A stretch of DNA of 64,000 nt from Oscheius dolichura (GCA_932521035.1 OW051495.1:11160001-11224000), one strand, 5' to 3'; shown: positions 1 to 13,200, numbered from the stretch's first letter. Made by a program: numbers and translations. The notes: generated by a model from the letters alone, not told the origin.

Positions 1-1755
1 ATATTGGCAGTGTCTCCTGGCGGAATTAACAAAGATGACACGGTGGACTGGTAAGTGATGGCAATGTTCTCGTTTTGAAGGTAGCTTGGAAGGACTTTGG
101 TTAAAATCTGTTTAAAATTCATTCGAGTGAAAATGTAAGCTTACGTCGTTGATTTCCAGCATGTCAAAAGTGATAATATCTCCTAGAGTAGCGGCAGCAA
201 CTCGGCGATACGTGGCATAATCGCTACCATCTGATGGAATGGGCATTCCTTTCATTTGGGAGAGGAGATACACTGGCTAAAGAGATCCGTATCATCAAAA
301 AATATTAGACGCAATACCCGATTCCTCCAGGCTATCGTCTGCGTAATGGCTTTGACTTCATCTCCCTTTGTAGAGACTATGTATTGTGGGGCGCCGCCGT
401 TGATGTCGGTAGCATCCGAAAAGATGAAAATATTAGAAAAGCCATGCATGAATGGATCACTGTAATTATTGTACTTTTAAAGAAGAAAATGGAGCAAAGC
501 TTACAAATTCTGAGCAGAATACAAAGCCCAATTGGTGTATTGTTGAGCCGGCCCATCAATTGCCGTCACTCCTTGGACATAACTCAAGAAGTCAGCTTGA
601 TTGTCGGCATACTTCTGATTCATGTAGTAGGCTCCAGCTAAAATTGCCAGTTAGCTTCTTTTTCCAAAAGAATGCCTCACTGCTGGTATAGCCATAGTTT
701 ACAAGGATGTAGTTGTCAATTAGATTCTGTTGGGCGTAGTTAATCGTTTGTAAGAGACTGGGCATTCCAACGATCACATTATTCAGAACATAGGACATGG
801 TAGAACGCTGATTCAGTACCAAAATAAAAGTCTGCTTCGTGTTGTCGAACTTGTCCTGGACTGCTGGGAGACAGCCTCCTGAAACAATGATTGCTGGCTA
901 CAGTGGGTGACTTACTAGGCTCACAGTTGACCGAATAGTGTCCTGGAGGGCAAGCACATCTATTGGCGTCAAGAATTCCTCCATTCAGACAACTAAAGCT
1001 CGTTTTCCCCTAAATTTTCCCCTTACATTTGAGTTTGGCAGGTTGATCCAGTATAAAAAGCCGGGCAGGCACAAGTATTGTTAGGAAGGGCTAGTCCCCC
1101 ATTGACACAAGTCACAGTTGCATCCGTTCCGGATTCCACTCTCTCTGAAAAATCACCTTTTTAGGTAGCTTATCACCAGTTGACGCCCTAAACACAGTGA
1201 ATAGGTTGTAAAAGGTTTCAGATAACAATCATGGCAGCCGGGGGCAAGGTCTAGGAAATGAGTAGTTCAAATACTTACCTGCTCTTTTTGTTCTTTTCAT
1301 CATTTCCAACCAGTGTTTGCCTGACGGTGAGGCGTCCTCTTTCTCTTCTTCCCCTAGAATACAGATACAGAATAAATTACCCTTTTCTAGATTTACTTCG
1401 CTCTCTGAAGAAGAACAGCTCCATCTCTTTAGATTTCTGCAGCGTGGCCGCTTCAACCTTCTCGGTCGTTTCTAAGTAGGCATAGAATATAGCCGTCGGT
1501 TTGCCGACTTCTTCTCCATGAATTCGGATCTTGTCAATAACGGAAGACACAAATTTTGAAGATAAAAGATACTGCAAATGGCTCCTCAACGTCTCATCAT
1601 GTCTATCATATGATTCCGGGGCGAGATCATCGGGCCTGATGGATGGTAGGTGGCCATGGATCTCATAAAAAGGAGCCGCTGTAATAAAGTAACCTGAGAA
1701 GTAGAGTAAAGTTACCAGCAACCAGTGGCAGTAAAAAGAGCACGGGGAGATGCAT
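1..1755 (-). CDS. Secreted EGF-like/VWA-like protein, 5' part only
   Basis: This gene enters from the left edge, so its 3' end is outside the window. It starts at 1755 with a hydrophobic leader (MHLPVLFLLPLVAAA); the first intron is 37 nt (1679-1715). An alpha-helical stretch rich in E/K follows (1678-1397, 1353-1279). Two EGF-like units come next: CVNGG...CACPAFYTGSTC (about 1135-1027) and CLNGG...CACPPGHYSVNC (992-916). A VWA-like domain then begins at 878 (TFILVLNQR, IFIFSDATD). This order matches the nematode family of secreted EGF/VWA proteins that includes C. elegans irg-7-type genes; an innate-immune or matrix role is only inference. Two points are uncertain. The join between the helical part and the first EGF is not settled. 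Near 250 the frame changes between SSPK and KGMPIPSDG with no obvious intron, so there is either a frameshift or an assembly error. Confidence 0.7.
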
Positions 1756-2232
1756 CCCCTCCGTCTGGTTATCACCACGGATGCTCGTTTCTTTTGGTTT
1801 TCTTATCACGACGTGGAAACTTCTTTTACTTTTAGAGGAGCGTGCAGAATCTATAGAAAGTCTTCTCTTCCTTACGTTAGAAACTGATTCACAGGACCCC
1901 AAAAGATCAAGTCTTTATCATAGATGTTCCTTCCAACTTTTAATCCTTGCTATCATCTTCGACTAGACTTTGCAGATATATTTTGAGTGATAAGAAGAAG
2001 AAAATCACTGTTAATGATTCACATAATATACAGACTAATTTTAAGTATAGACTGTGTTCTTATTATCAGCGGCCAAAGACAAGGCCGTAAATTGGTTGTC
2101 AGCTCGTAAAAAAGGACAGTCCCTTGTCCACAATGTGTTGCCTTTTGAAGATTCATTGACAATCTATTGGTGGCGAAAGGTTTATTAGTGAATTCGTATT
2201 ATTTCGGTGGTTCAGTCTCTATTGTTCGAGAT
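1756..2232. other. Intergenic, no supported gene
   Basis: This stretch separates the start of the EGF/VWA gene from the end of the START gene, both on the minus strand. It should hold the EGF/VWA promoter and the START 3' UTR. I see no coding pattern or RNA gene. Confidence 0.5.
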
Positions 2233-3526
2233 CTAAGTCTTCTTATTTTTGATTTCATGAAAGTGAGCTTGGTTCTCCTCGGCATCGCGGAGCATCATCT
2301 TACCCAGTGCCTGAAAAGTTCCTTCTTTCAAGATTGTTTAAAGGCAGGGCTCACATAGTTAACAATAGCCTTTGGTAGCATTCCCTTGAGATCAGTGACC
2401 ATTACCACGTCGCAGTGGGTTTTTCCTGGTTTATTGTGGAGGGAGTGAAGTCTAGCAGCGGCCAAATGAAGCTGAGCTCTGAAGGAGAAATTAGAATGAG
2501 GATATGACCAAGGATACCTTTCCATCTTGTCGGGTTTCGGTTGTTCAGCCAGGGTGACGCTCTTGGAAGCCATAATGTAACCATCGTCGACCTTGCGGTA
2601 GATTCTAGCGGTTACGTAGTCTCTGCCAGAAACAAGGATATTTCCGTCCTTTCCGTACTAAACATAGCTTATTTTCAAGGAGATCAAATAAAAGAACCGA
2701 CCGTGATGATGTCAAAATTGTCAGTAGGACGGGCGACAACCTCTGCGTAGTCGACCTGCTCGCTCCAGTTAGGCAGTCCCTCGACCCTTTTCCAAATGTC
2801 CTTCATGACAAAGTCCGGGTCACCCTCCAATTCGGTCTGAAAACGTCATTGTCATTGGCGGGTTTTGTTGCCACGAACACATGTTGTTCACTGAAATAGT
2901 AAGGACGGGGGCAGGGCAGCAATATCAAAAGGTGGGGTCAAGATTGTTTATTGTCTTGTTTGGTTTTTGGGAGAAAGCATATGGGGAAAACAACGCGCGG
3001 AAGCCTTCTGTGCCTCTTTCTATCCACAGCTTATGACGGCCAGCTATCGTTGTTTTGATCATAAGCCGTGAAGGTCAAAAATTTCCCATGTAAAACAGAA
3101 AGAAAAACATCGAACAATCCAAGCAAAACGGAAAAAAAGCGCTTACCGAAATAGCCACCATCTTTCCGCGGTCGGTCTGTTTGGAGTAGACGGCTTCTCC
3201 CCAGTCATTGGTCGCGTCCTTCTTCCACCCTTCCCTCTTGTGGAAACCGGGGGCATTGAAGATGCTCTCTGCCTCTCGGAAGGCGCCTTCCGCCTTCTTC
3301 AAGGCCTCAGAATACTGAAAAAGTGAACAATAAATAAAAGAAAGCGTGAAATGCAAACCTTTGTATCCTCTCCAGTAAGTTTATCGGTCACTCCGTGAAT
3401 GTTGACCGAGTGGCGGCGGACGGCGATGACGGCGCGTGCCGGGTGGTTGGCAAGAAGGGAAGCCGAACGTTGAGCAGCTGGAGTGTTGAGAATGACACGG
3501 CAGAGAAGATTCTTAGAGCCTAGCAT
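2233..3526 (-). CDS. StAR-related (START) lipid-transfer protein
   Basis: Five exons give a protein of roughly 260-280 residues. The N-terminus is basic and lacks acidic residues (MLGSKNLLCRVILNTPAAQ), which looks like a mitochondrial presequence. The START domain follows. Recognisable pieces are GWKKDATNDWGEAVYSK, GDPDFVMKDIWKRVEGLPNW, YVTARIYRKVDDGYIMASKS and the C-terminal VTDLKGMLPKAIVNYALG, which matches the last helix of StAR/STARD3-type domains. The last intron (GTGAGC...TTTTCAG, 44 nt) restores the ending MMLRDAEENQAHFHEIKNKKT and the stop at 2233. Without that intron the reading would end early after AFKQS. The expected role is binding and moving a sterol or other lipid at the mitochondrial surface. 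Targeting is inferred from composition only. A TATA box lies 40 nt upstream of the ATG. Confidence 0.85.
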
Positions 3527-3565
3527 TTTTGAATGGCAAAGATGAAACTGAGAGGGGGAGATGCC

Positions 3566-3573
3566 TATTTATA
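3566..3573 (-). promoter_or_regulatory. TATA box of the START gene
   Basis: TATAAATA on the minus strand, 40 nt before the ATG at 3526. The spacing would place transcription start within a few bases of the start codon. Confidence 0.5.
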
Positions 3574-3976
3574 AGGAGGGGAGGAGGTCGACAAACAACC
3601 AATCGAAAACAGCAAACAAGAATGATCTTTAGATAGGAAAACCCGGTGAATATGTATAAAAACGTCATAGACACGGGGAAAAGAATAAGTTGATCCACGG
3701 AGAGTATCTTAAATACATTGAATTCTCGAAGGCTGAAAGACATCTTATGGGGGAGCTATGATGGTGTAAAACTTAAATAGCCTTTGTATCTCGTAGAGTC
3801 CTAAATTATCTGAACTTACAATTATATCGGAAACTATATGAGGAACTTTTCCCCGTTTACCTTTTCGAAAGGTTAATTCGTTTTGCGTCGGTGGTAACAG
3901 AATGCCCCGACTTCCTCCCACTGCCAACAAATTAACTTCCAGCAGACGAGATCTCTAGTTTTTTTAGGTCCAACAT

Positions 3977-5306
3977 ATGGAATTGAGTTTGTTTGTTCTT
4001 TACCCTGCCATAATTCCACTAGTTTAGATCAAACCTATGGTATTGGGGCTACAGAGAGGTTGACTACTCTCTTAGCCAACTCTACCATCATATATCCTCC
4101 GTATGACTATGGATTCCTTGTATCCGTATATATGACAGCTGTTTTTGTATGTCTAGTGAAGGTAGAAGAGAATAAACAAGTCATCAGCTACATAACCAGG
4201 CTGAATATGGTAAGAGAACAGGATTTTATTTTAACGGGCAGTTTTGAGACTTGGAAAGATCCGCGGCTAGCTTTCGATCCCGAGGTTATGGGACGGTCAT
4301 CCGTTCTTCTTCCTCCTAATTCAATTTGGATTCCGACTGTGGACATGTTCAATTCTCTCGATAATAAGGGTCAACATGAACAGGTTGCGGCTACCACAAT
4401 AGAAGTCAGACAAGACGGACACGCTTCCATTCTGTGGTATACCAGTGTAGATGTCATCTGCTCGGTAGACGTTGGTAAGATGCTGTACTTCTAGCCAAGA
4501 TCCACTTTCAGCCGCTTTTCCTTTTGACCACCAATGGTGCAGCTTTGGATTCGTACCGGGAATGGAGGATATGTCTCAGATTGTGGTCGTTGCCACCAAC
4601 AATACAAATACCAAATTCGTAGGTTCCGTACGAGTTGCGCGAGAATCAAAGCTTTAAGGGGATTCCGGAGTGGCAACTGTTGGATGTTCAAACTTTCGAC
4701 TCTAACTTTACTCAATTTGGGAGGAAGTATTCCCTGTCTGAGATCTCCTTTCACCTGAAACGGAACCCGGAGTTTTATATCTATTTGATAATACTGCCAA
4801 CGTTTGTAATTACTTCTGCCTGCATTTCTGCTATGCTCTTGCCATTAGAAATAGAAATTGGAGACCGGGTAAATCAACCAAACCCCACGGAAACATAGGT
4901 GATAATCTTTTAGGTAAATTTGGGAATTGCTGGTCTTTTGAGCCTGACTTTTATGTTGAGCGTCATTGTCGGAGAACTGCCCAGAACGCCGGGACTTCCC
5001 CTGATTGGTAGGGATTTTGGATTCTTTAAAGATTCTTCCAGGAAAATGGCTTATAATCGAAATGTTCTTCTGCTGTGCCGGATTGGTCATTCCCGTAATT
5101 CTACAGACTATAGAGATAAGACTGATCCAGTAAGGTAAAAAAGGAGCGACAATTTGTTCTTCAGATATACGAAGAAGAAATTCTACCATCGACTGCTTTC
5201 TGGAGCAGTATTTGTTTTTGTCAATCTGGCAAATGTCGTCACCTCAATTCTCTTGTTTGTGTTTCCCAACGTGCAGGACCCGCCTACTTCTTACTACAAT
5301 ACTTGA
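3977..5306 (+). CDS. Cys-loop ligand-gated ion channel subunit (LGC type)
   Basis: The extracellular domain begins with ERLTTLLANSTIIYPPYD and continues with ETWKDPRLAFDP. The Cys-loop is exact: CSVDVAAFPFDHQWC, with 13 residues between the cysteines once the 38-nt intron after the first half is removed. FKGIPEWQLLDVQ precedes TM1. TM2 reads DRVNLGIAGLLSLTFMLSV. TM3 follows a very short loop. TM4 (LLSGAVFVFVNLANVVTSIL) sits close behind TM3, so the M3-M4 cytoplasmic loop is minimal. The GDR sequence before TM2 resembles cation-selective rather than PAR-type anion-selective subunits; ligand and selectivity remain inference. The 5' end is uncertain. The ATG at 3977 is the nearest start but needs a weak donor, and a signal-peptide exon further upstream is possible. 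The stop at 5306 is firm. Confidence 0.8.
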
Positions 5307-5804
5307 TTATAAAACGATAATAAAGTTAACCAGTTACAAGAAATACGATTCAGTTAGTAAATGAGGATAGAGCGCCGAATAGCCGGGCGAAAACATTGCT
5401 TGAAAACGTTATCAAGGTCTTTCACCCCTATTGATCTTCGTGCTATTACACACACATGCCATTTGTTTACTTTTTGCCGATGGCCGTTCTAAACGTTGCC
5501 AATGTTTTGAGGCGAAAAAATCTTGCTTCCACGCTGAATGTATTAAACGTATTCTGTAATGTTAAAAAAACTTTATAAACGAGGGAATGGTTCCGTGAAA
5601 ACGAAAATGCCGCAATGCCAGCTCGCTGGACCAATTTCTCACCGATAGTGTTATTTGCTGAAACTCAACGAATTCGCTAAAAAGAGAAAAAGAAACTATC
5701 TACCTCCTTTCATCATAACAACTCCCTCTTCTCATCCTATCCTTTCTAAAAAAAAAGTTCCTATACGTAGCCTTTAGCAAAAGAAACTTCAACAATAGTA
5801 CATT
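5307..5804. other. Intergenic with a duplicated 3'-flank relic
   Basis: No gene is seen. It contains a 23-bp stretch (5395-5417) that is repeated just after the stop of the downstream kinase gene, so it is probably a remnant of the tandem duplication. The right part should hold the promoter of that kinase gene. Confidence 0.5.
5395..5438 (+). repeat. Relic copy of kinase-gene 3' flank
   Basis: Bases 5395-5417 are identical to 9801-9823, which begin directly after the TAA of the first kinase gene. In both places the decamer tattgatctt follows after a short gap (5429-5438 and 9826-9835). This suggests that a further copy of the kinase gene once ended here, or that a duplication breakpoint lies here. 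Confidence 0.6.
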
Positions 5805-8800
5805 ATGGCAGAATCAGAAGAAGATGAAGAACTGTTTAAAAGCAAAATGATACGCACAAACTGTAGCACCCCTATGATCTTAATCTCTCGAAAAGACGAG
5901 CTGTCTAATTTCAATGTTGAAGACCATGACATGTTCATAATTCAGCATCCTCGTAAAGAGCAAGTGGATGAAAATGAGAAGGTTCCGAGGACAATAGAGA
6001 TATATTATGAAACAGGTAACATTGAAATACGCTATCACCGAATATGCCTTTTAGACGAAGGAACTTCACAAGAAGATGAGTCAAAAGACGAATTGTTTTT
6101 TCTATATATCAACTCAGGTGCAGAGCAACTCGAATGGAAAGCGGAAAACTATCAACTTTCCGAGATGGAACAGGCATTTTTGAACAGAATAAAGAGATAG
6201 CTGTCATTTTAGATTTCACAGGACGAAATGGGAAATATCTGCAGAAAGGTACTCAATTATGTCATGGAACACTCAGAAGTAAGTCATCTCAAAATCATTC
6301 CCTTGAAATTTCCCGCTTTCTCAATTTTCTTTATCCCTAGTCGAAGCACATTTCAGGACAGCCGGAACACGTTGAAATTATATCTGAAATTTTTCGATTT
6401 GTTGGATGGGTACAAGAAGACTTTACTGAATGAGATTGGCGATTTTTTAAAGGATGCGGTATTTTCAATAAATAGTTGGGCATACCTTCCAGATTACTTC
6501 CGATTACGAACAAAACAAAAAGTTGAATAAGTTCCTAGAGCTCTTTGCCTTCTCCATTGATATGGCCCATGAAACGAACGGCCCAATGTAAGTCCTCCTG
6601 GAAAATAGAAGAACCTTTGAATTAGGACGTTCGTCTATGAATCTATACGGCCCCTCTCAGACGAAGGGTTTTTGACGGATCTTATCCAGGTAGTTTTTGA
6701 AACGGGTAGGAAATACATATTTTCAGGCATTTATGAAATATATTTCCGACCTTCTGAAGAGGAACAGATTCACTCATTTCACTTTAGAGCGTCCTTCCAT
6801 ATTTGAGACGGCCTACATGGTATTGCATGCCAATTCAACACCCAACTGTTTTCTAGATCAGTTCAAAGGAGCACAGACAAATTTATGGGGGTATCGCAAA
6901 CGACTTAATAAACAGAAAAGACCTATTCGACGAAACACGAAAGTTTCTAGAAAAGGAAAAGATTACAACGCCTCATAGTCTTACCCGATATAGCGCTATC
7001 CGCGAATTGTTGTACTTCCTTCCACGAGCCGTAGATCATCCTGTTGTCATATTCGAAGCCATAGAGAATTATGTGAATGGAAAGGTAAGTTACCAATATA
7101 CATATGTGAAAAGAGAAACCCCTTCCTTTAGCGCGGAGGAGACCTTGAATCCTATGAAATCGCCTTAAATTCCATAGAATTTCTTCAATTCTTGCTTCCT
7201 GAGCTGCCCCTTCTGCTTGATAAAACGAAACAACTCCGGGTTGGTTCAAATCAAACTACAGGCACCCTACCGAAACACTGTTTGGGGCATTACGGTGTTG
7301 GGCAAGGAGAAGATTTCGTTTACAGACGTTTCCAAACAAAGATACAATGCAAATAGCAATCGATGTGACAAATAGAACCTATCGGATATTGTTGGAGAGA
7401 GCAGGACAGACGGCTTTTAAAGATTGTGATCGATTTCGGGATGTAGGTGGAAACACGAGGGAAATGGCTTTGTCTAACCTGACTGCATGTGACGTCTACA
7501 ACATCGAGTATAGGTAACATGAATGGAGTCCACTCGAAAAAGGTTACAGTATGGAAATCGAAAATTCCAAATTTCCCGTAGATTACTACAAAGTCATAAA
7601 TTCAGGTATTCTATTACGTTTCTAATAAATTGTTTCTAGTGTAGGCCAGCAGAATTCGAAGCAACAGGGCATCTTCTCTTTGTTAAATAAAAACTCCGCA
7701 AAGCTTACCGCGTATGAAAATTTCGTTAAGGAATGTCAGAACAATGGAAAATGCTTTTTTGATTGGGTTTTTGAGTTACATAAAAAGAAAGTGAGTTTAA
7801 AAACATTAAAAAGAGAATCTGTCCCTTCGTCCTACTTCTAAAATAGAGGGTCTTATAGGAGCATCTGGTCGATTTTGCAATAACGGCCAAAACTCGATGG
7901 TTCGTTTTGCATATCATTAGACATCTTATGCATTTACGATTTAGGATGTTCCAGCCGTCTACCCCCATGGAAAACGAAATGTATTACCTGCAAAAGTTTC
8001 TGGTTAAATGCGAAAGTGTGCAAGCCCTTTATAATGAACCAGGGGCAGATTACCAGACGGTAGGTAAGACCTACCCTATGGTAAATTCAGTATTTCAGAA
8101 AGTTTTTGATATTTTTTGTAAATATGTGGATAACAGCATGAAGTATGGTACCCTCTTGATCTATTATTGGGTAAAGTGTTGAATGGAGATGATAATCTTA
8201 TATATTTTTCAGCGTTTCAAAGATTATTGGAGTGATGAGAACTTGCCTAAAATTGAGGTATTTCCACGCGTTTCCCCTATTATGAGACTGTATAGAAAAA
8301 ACTGGAACAGCGAAAAGAAGCAGAGAATTATTTTCTATCATTCTTCGAACTAGGTGGCCGTCCTCTCGACAGTACTTTTAAGAAACACGTGATTCGCAGT
8401 CCGTTGACCTTCTTCCATGCGTTTATTGCTATCTACATGGTGATCTACTCCGATCATTTTAACCGGGTAATGTCTTTTAGAACCACGCCCTCGAAGGCCA
8501 CGCACAAGACCAGGCAGACATCTTAAAGTTATTCTGTATGACACTGCATAAGGCTAGAAATTTGAGGGCGCTGATATACACCCAAAATCCGGAATGCATG
8601 AAATTTAAAAAAGTAACTTGTGGGTACTGTAGATTCATTAGTTTGTTTCAGAAGCTCTACCATATTATAATTTCATCGGGAAAATTCGTGCCCACGGAGG
8701 TGGAAACAATATTTAACAGGCACTGGGGCGATGTCATCAATTTGTATATATGGGTGAGAACCAAGAACCATAGAGGGATATTAGCTGAATATCAAAGTTT

Positions 8801-9800
8801 TAGAAGGCCGAAATAAATGAATATGAGAAGTCAACAATTCGAAAGATTAGAGATTTGGATAGTGGAGCGTACGCAGTTCCGGCTGTCGTGAAAGCACCTG
8901 ACTTTGCTTCCGAGGTAGTCGCCAAGTATTTCACATCCGCCCAGGAAACGAACGCAGCCGATGAAATCGAATGTCTTATGAAGGTTTGCATTCTTAATCG
9001 AACCTAACCGTACTCTTTAAAGTTACAATTCAATCCGCATGTTGTACAAATCTTTGGCTTTATTGTAGAACAAGGAACATATGTTGGAGTGCTTATGGAA
9101 TGCTGTAAAGGGGGATCTCTAGAAAAAGGTCGGTTTGATAGTCGCTTTCAACGATTTCATTTGCAGTTATTTCGAGTAAAAAAGAATACGACGAAGACCA
9201 AATAATATGGTGGGCAATGCAAGCTGCGAGTGGATTAAACTTCCTGCATAAGAAAGATGTCATTCATAGAGATGTCAAGCCGGCAAAGTAAGTTACCGTA
9301 ACCTATTTTTTAATTTTTCTTATGTTTATAAATGTATTCAGTATGCTGTTGGATGAGGTCCATCATTTGTTAAAAATTAGTGATCTTGGAATATCAAAAA
9401 TGTCTCCCGAACCGACAAAACCTCTGCCCGAGGTGGATTTCCCTCTCACCAAATGGTTTGGGACCCCTGGATTTGTCCCCACGGATACGGTTGATCATTA
9501 CTCTGCTGAAATAGATGTTTTCGCTCTTGGACGGTCCATTTGGTCGATGATCTTTAGGAAACACCCAATAGATGCAGAAGTTACCGCGACTTTAACAGCT
9601 GGTACTCCTATTGACATTAGTACAGAACTATGGCAATTTGTCATTCGGTAATTGCTCATAAGGATTAATTTTCAGAACTAATTTACAGGATGATTGGCCC
9701 TGATAAGAGTGCTAGACCTACAATGGTGGACTGTTACAAGTTTATCACGCAACTTCAGGAAAAGCGGACAGGAGTTTCTAATAAACACAGCAGAGGCTAA
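5805..9800 (+). CDS. Tandem kinase A: orphan N-terminal region plus protein kinase domain
   Basis: A many-exon gene encoding roughly 1,000 residues. The first ~700 residues are rich in charged, helix-favouring sequence (e.g. NICRKVLNYVMEHSE, LKLYLKFFDLLDGYKKTLLN) and match no domain I recognise. A protein kinase domain ends the protein. It has a beta3 lysine in SEVVAKYF, an alphaC glutamate in DEIECLMK, the hinge VLMECCKGGSL, catalytic HRDVKPAN and activation-segment GTPGFVPTD. Two features are unusual: DLG replaces DFG in KISDLGISK, and no clear GxGxxG loop precedes the lysine. Key catalytic residues remain, so activity is plausible. The intron at 6174-6212 uses a GC donor; its position is supported by the paralogue. 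The start at 5805 aligns with the paralogue's start. It is the tandem paralogue of the gene at 10260-14258. Confidence 0.8.
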
Positions 9801-10259
9801 ATTGCTTGAAAACGTTATCAAGGCATATTGATCTTTCATGTAGCGCCCTCCCAGTTGTTGACTTTTTTATCTTCACTCACCATTTCGCTTACTTTCAATG
9901 AATGTAAAAAGTCTTTATTATTCAACATAACGTTCCATCGTGCAATAGTTGAGTTGGCTATTGCTCCCGGATTCTAGAGATAGATGACTAGCACTGGCGC
10001 TTAAAAGAGTATGGAACATTTGGAATAATTTTCTCCTGGAGAATTTGATGCTGCTTACTAAAAGAACAAACGCTATGTTCACGCCTACGATTCTCCGTTT
10101 TTGAAGAAATTTTGCTTACCCTACTGCTGTTATCTTGCCCATTGCCACATAGGGAACACTGCAGCTTTTCGCAATTTATACCAACCGGAAAAAACAATTT
10201 TCCTTATCTTTGATTGGAAGAATGTGTGTTACAAATGCTTTTCAGATTCGAAGGTTAAT
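9801..10259. other. Intergenic between the tandem kinases
   Basis: Begins with the 23-bp sequence shared with 5395-5417. A pyrimidine tract and AG (ttttcag, 10239-10245) lies 14 nt before the second kinase's ATG and could be a spliced-leader acceptor or a cis 3' splice site. No gene is seen. Confidence 0.4.
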
Positions 10260-13200
10260 ATGTCAGAAAAAGCCGTCGAAGACGATGAGCCTCCCAATCA
10301 AATAATGATACACACAAACGCGGGTATTCCTATGGTTTTGAGATATCGACAAAGCGAAATACCAAATTTTAATATTCGACAGAACAACCTTTTTATGGTT
10401 TCATTTCCTCGCGAGTTGGCAGTCAATAGAACTCCGCGCACAACCAGAGCAATGGACATCAGCTACGTAATAGGTTTACTGTTTAAAATATGATGTAAGG
10501 AGAGGTTTAGATGGAAATTTTCCGGTAAATGAGAAAGAAGACATTCTGTTCACTCTGTCGCTCAACTCTGCTGAAGATCAAATCACATGGAAAGTGGAAA
10601 AATACGAAGTTGACGAGATGGAACGGGTAACACCTCATGCGCATTTTTCACTGTTCACTTCAGGTTACCCCAGATGAGATTGGAAAAATTTGCAGACGAA
10701 TCTTCCTTTATGTCATGGATCATTTGGAAGTAAGTCGCGATAAAGACATTTTGCCCCATAGGGAATCATTAGTTTGTCGCTTTTCTTCCATATTTCGTAC
10801 TTCATGAACAACTTTACAGGATAGCTCTAACATTCTGATATTATACCTGAAGTTTTTCCAATTGCTTTACGGAAAGTATCAGGAAACGTTACTGAAGGAA
10901 ATCGAGAACTTCTTGGAAGGCATAGTTATCGCCTGAAAAGAACAGCACACGAATGTTCTGTCTTGCAGATCACTTGCGATTATGAGAAGAACAAGCTGCT
11001 GAATCAGTTCTTGTCGGTGTACACATTTGCGGTTGATCAGGCTTTGGAGAATTGGGGCCCTGGGTAAGTACAAAGTATCAAACAAGATCCCATTAATTTA
11101 TTAGTATGGGCTCAATTGGGCCTATCCGACCACTTGGGGACGACGGATTGTTGTCGAAGCTGGCACAGGTTTTTAAGCAGGGACTCTAACAGATTTAAAA
11201 ATTGTAGAACTTTATGGAGTATCTTATGCGTCTCTTGAGGAGAAACAGATACATTCACTTTGCGATGGAGGATGAGTTTGATACTTTTCATGATCAATAT
11301 CCGGTATTACACAATGTTGCTATAATTAAACGGCACTTTAGAAAAGTTCGGCAGAGAATAGGCTAACTTATATTCGCATTCAAAAAGAGCTAGAAAATAG
11401 AGAAACGACCTTCGAAGAGACCAAAAGGTTTCTAAAGAAGGAGAAGGAGGAGCACTATTATCCTACCCGTGAACTACTGTACAATCTTCCTTTCGCTATG
11501 AACCACCCCGTCGTCATGTTCGAAGCAGTTGAGAACTATATGTCTACAACGGTATGTTGCCTTGACGATAGAAAAAGAGGACCTTTCAGTCTGAAGAAAA
11601 TCCGGAAGCTTACAGAATGGCTTTGAGCTCAGTGGAATGTTTCCAATTCCTGTTTCCTGAACTTATTCTACTACTGGATGAAACGAAGCAACTTCAAGTG
11701 AATTAAGACCCCAATGTGTAATATGAAATGCAGGTATTTGAAAAAAACGACTCGATACAAATAACTATCGACGGGGAGAACAAGACCTACCGGATGTTGT
11801 TGGAGCGAACAGGTCAAGACTGGCTCCAAAATGTTAGTCGCTTTGAATCACTTGGTCACGGTTTGAATGAAATGATGTGGGCTAATTTGGCTGCATGTAA
11901 TATCTACAAATTGAACTATGGGTAGTGAAATTACAAAATAATACAGACAGGATTTCAGTTATGCGGTGGAATGCTGTAATTTTCCGGTTGAATCAAAACT
12001 GTTTCGAAAACCCTCTTATAAAAAGGTGTAGTAGTGAATCTTATCTGTTTTACTTCTCGGATTACAGAACCCTGCTGACAAGTTTCCGTTCAAAGCTATG
12101 GCATATTACATGCGTCGAGACCCGGTCGAAACCTTTGATGAATTCCTGAAGAAATGCAAAGAAAACGGAGAATACTTTTACGAATGGTTTTTTGATCAGT
12201 GCGAACAAAACGAAGGGAAAAAACTGTATTCCAAAGTATTCAAAGCAAGTATTTTTAAATTATCGGCTCTCTGAACGTCTTTGCTCCACAATACAAAGTT
12301 TTGTAGAATCAGGAAAGCATCGTTGAGTACAGTTTACATACACCATTACAAGATGAAATGTTTTACCTGCAAAGATTTGTGACAGAAGTTGAAACCGTTA
12401 GGAGATTATTTCAAAGCCCAGAATTCGATTATCAAAAGGCTAGTAAGTTAACGAGAAACAGAGCGAGAGATTGGTATCGAGAAAAAGAAAAAAAGCTTCA
12501 ACATAGACGGACTAAGTTTAAAACTTTCCACTTACAGAAAGCGTTTGACATTTATTGTGAATATATGAACAGCACTATGAAGTTTGGAAATCTTCTAATA
12601 TACTATTGTGTAAGTTCACGGCCGCAACTTTCTATTGTATGTGTTTTGTAGTGCTTGAAAGACTATTGGAATGAGAAGCACTTGGAGGAAATCAAAGTAT
12701 TTCTGTTAGTTATCCAGGGTTACTTGTTTTTAGACGAAAATGAAACATCGACAGGCGGCAGAAGAGTATTTCTTAGGGTACTTCCAATCAGGCGGTCGTC
12801 CCTTGGACAACGACTTTAAAAATACTAGTCTCCGTTGTCCTTTGGCTTTTTATTACGTCTTTGTAAAAGTATACATGGTGAAGGAATGGTAAAACTCTTT
12901 TATTTATTGTCTTTCAGAGTAAAACGATTGAAAACAACCCCCAAGATCAAGCCTACTTGTTAAAATTATTCTGTACGACGCTTCACAAAGTTAAAAATTT
13001 GAGAATACTCATGTACAACAAAAACCCGGAAGCCAAACAGCTGAAGCGTGTAAGTTAATATACATTTTTTTGCAAATATACATTTTTTATAAAATATATT
13101 CAGAGGCTTTATCACGTTATCGTGTCTCCCCGGAATTATGTGCCCCTTGAGGCGAAAACAATATTCAACAGGGATTGGACTGATGTGCTTAACTTGTACA

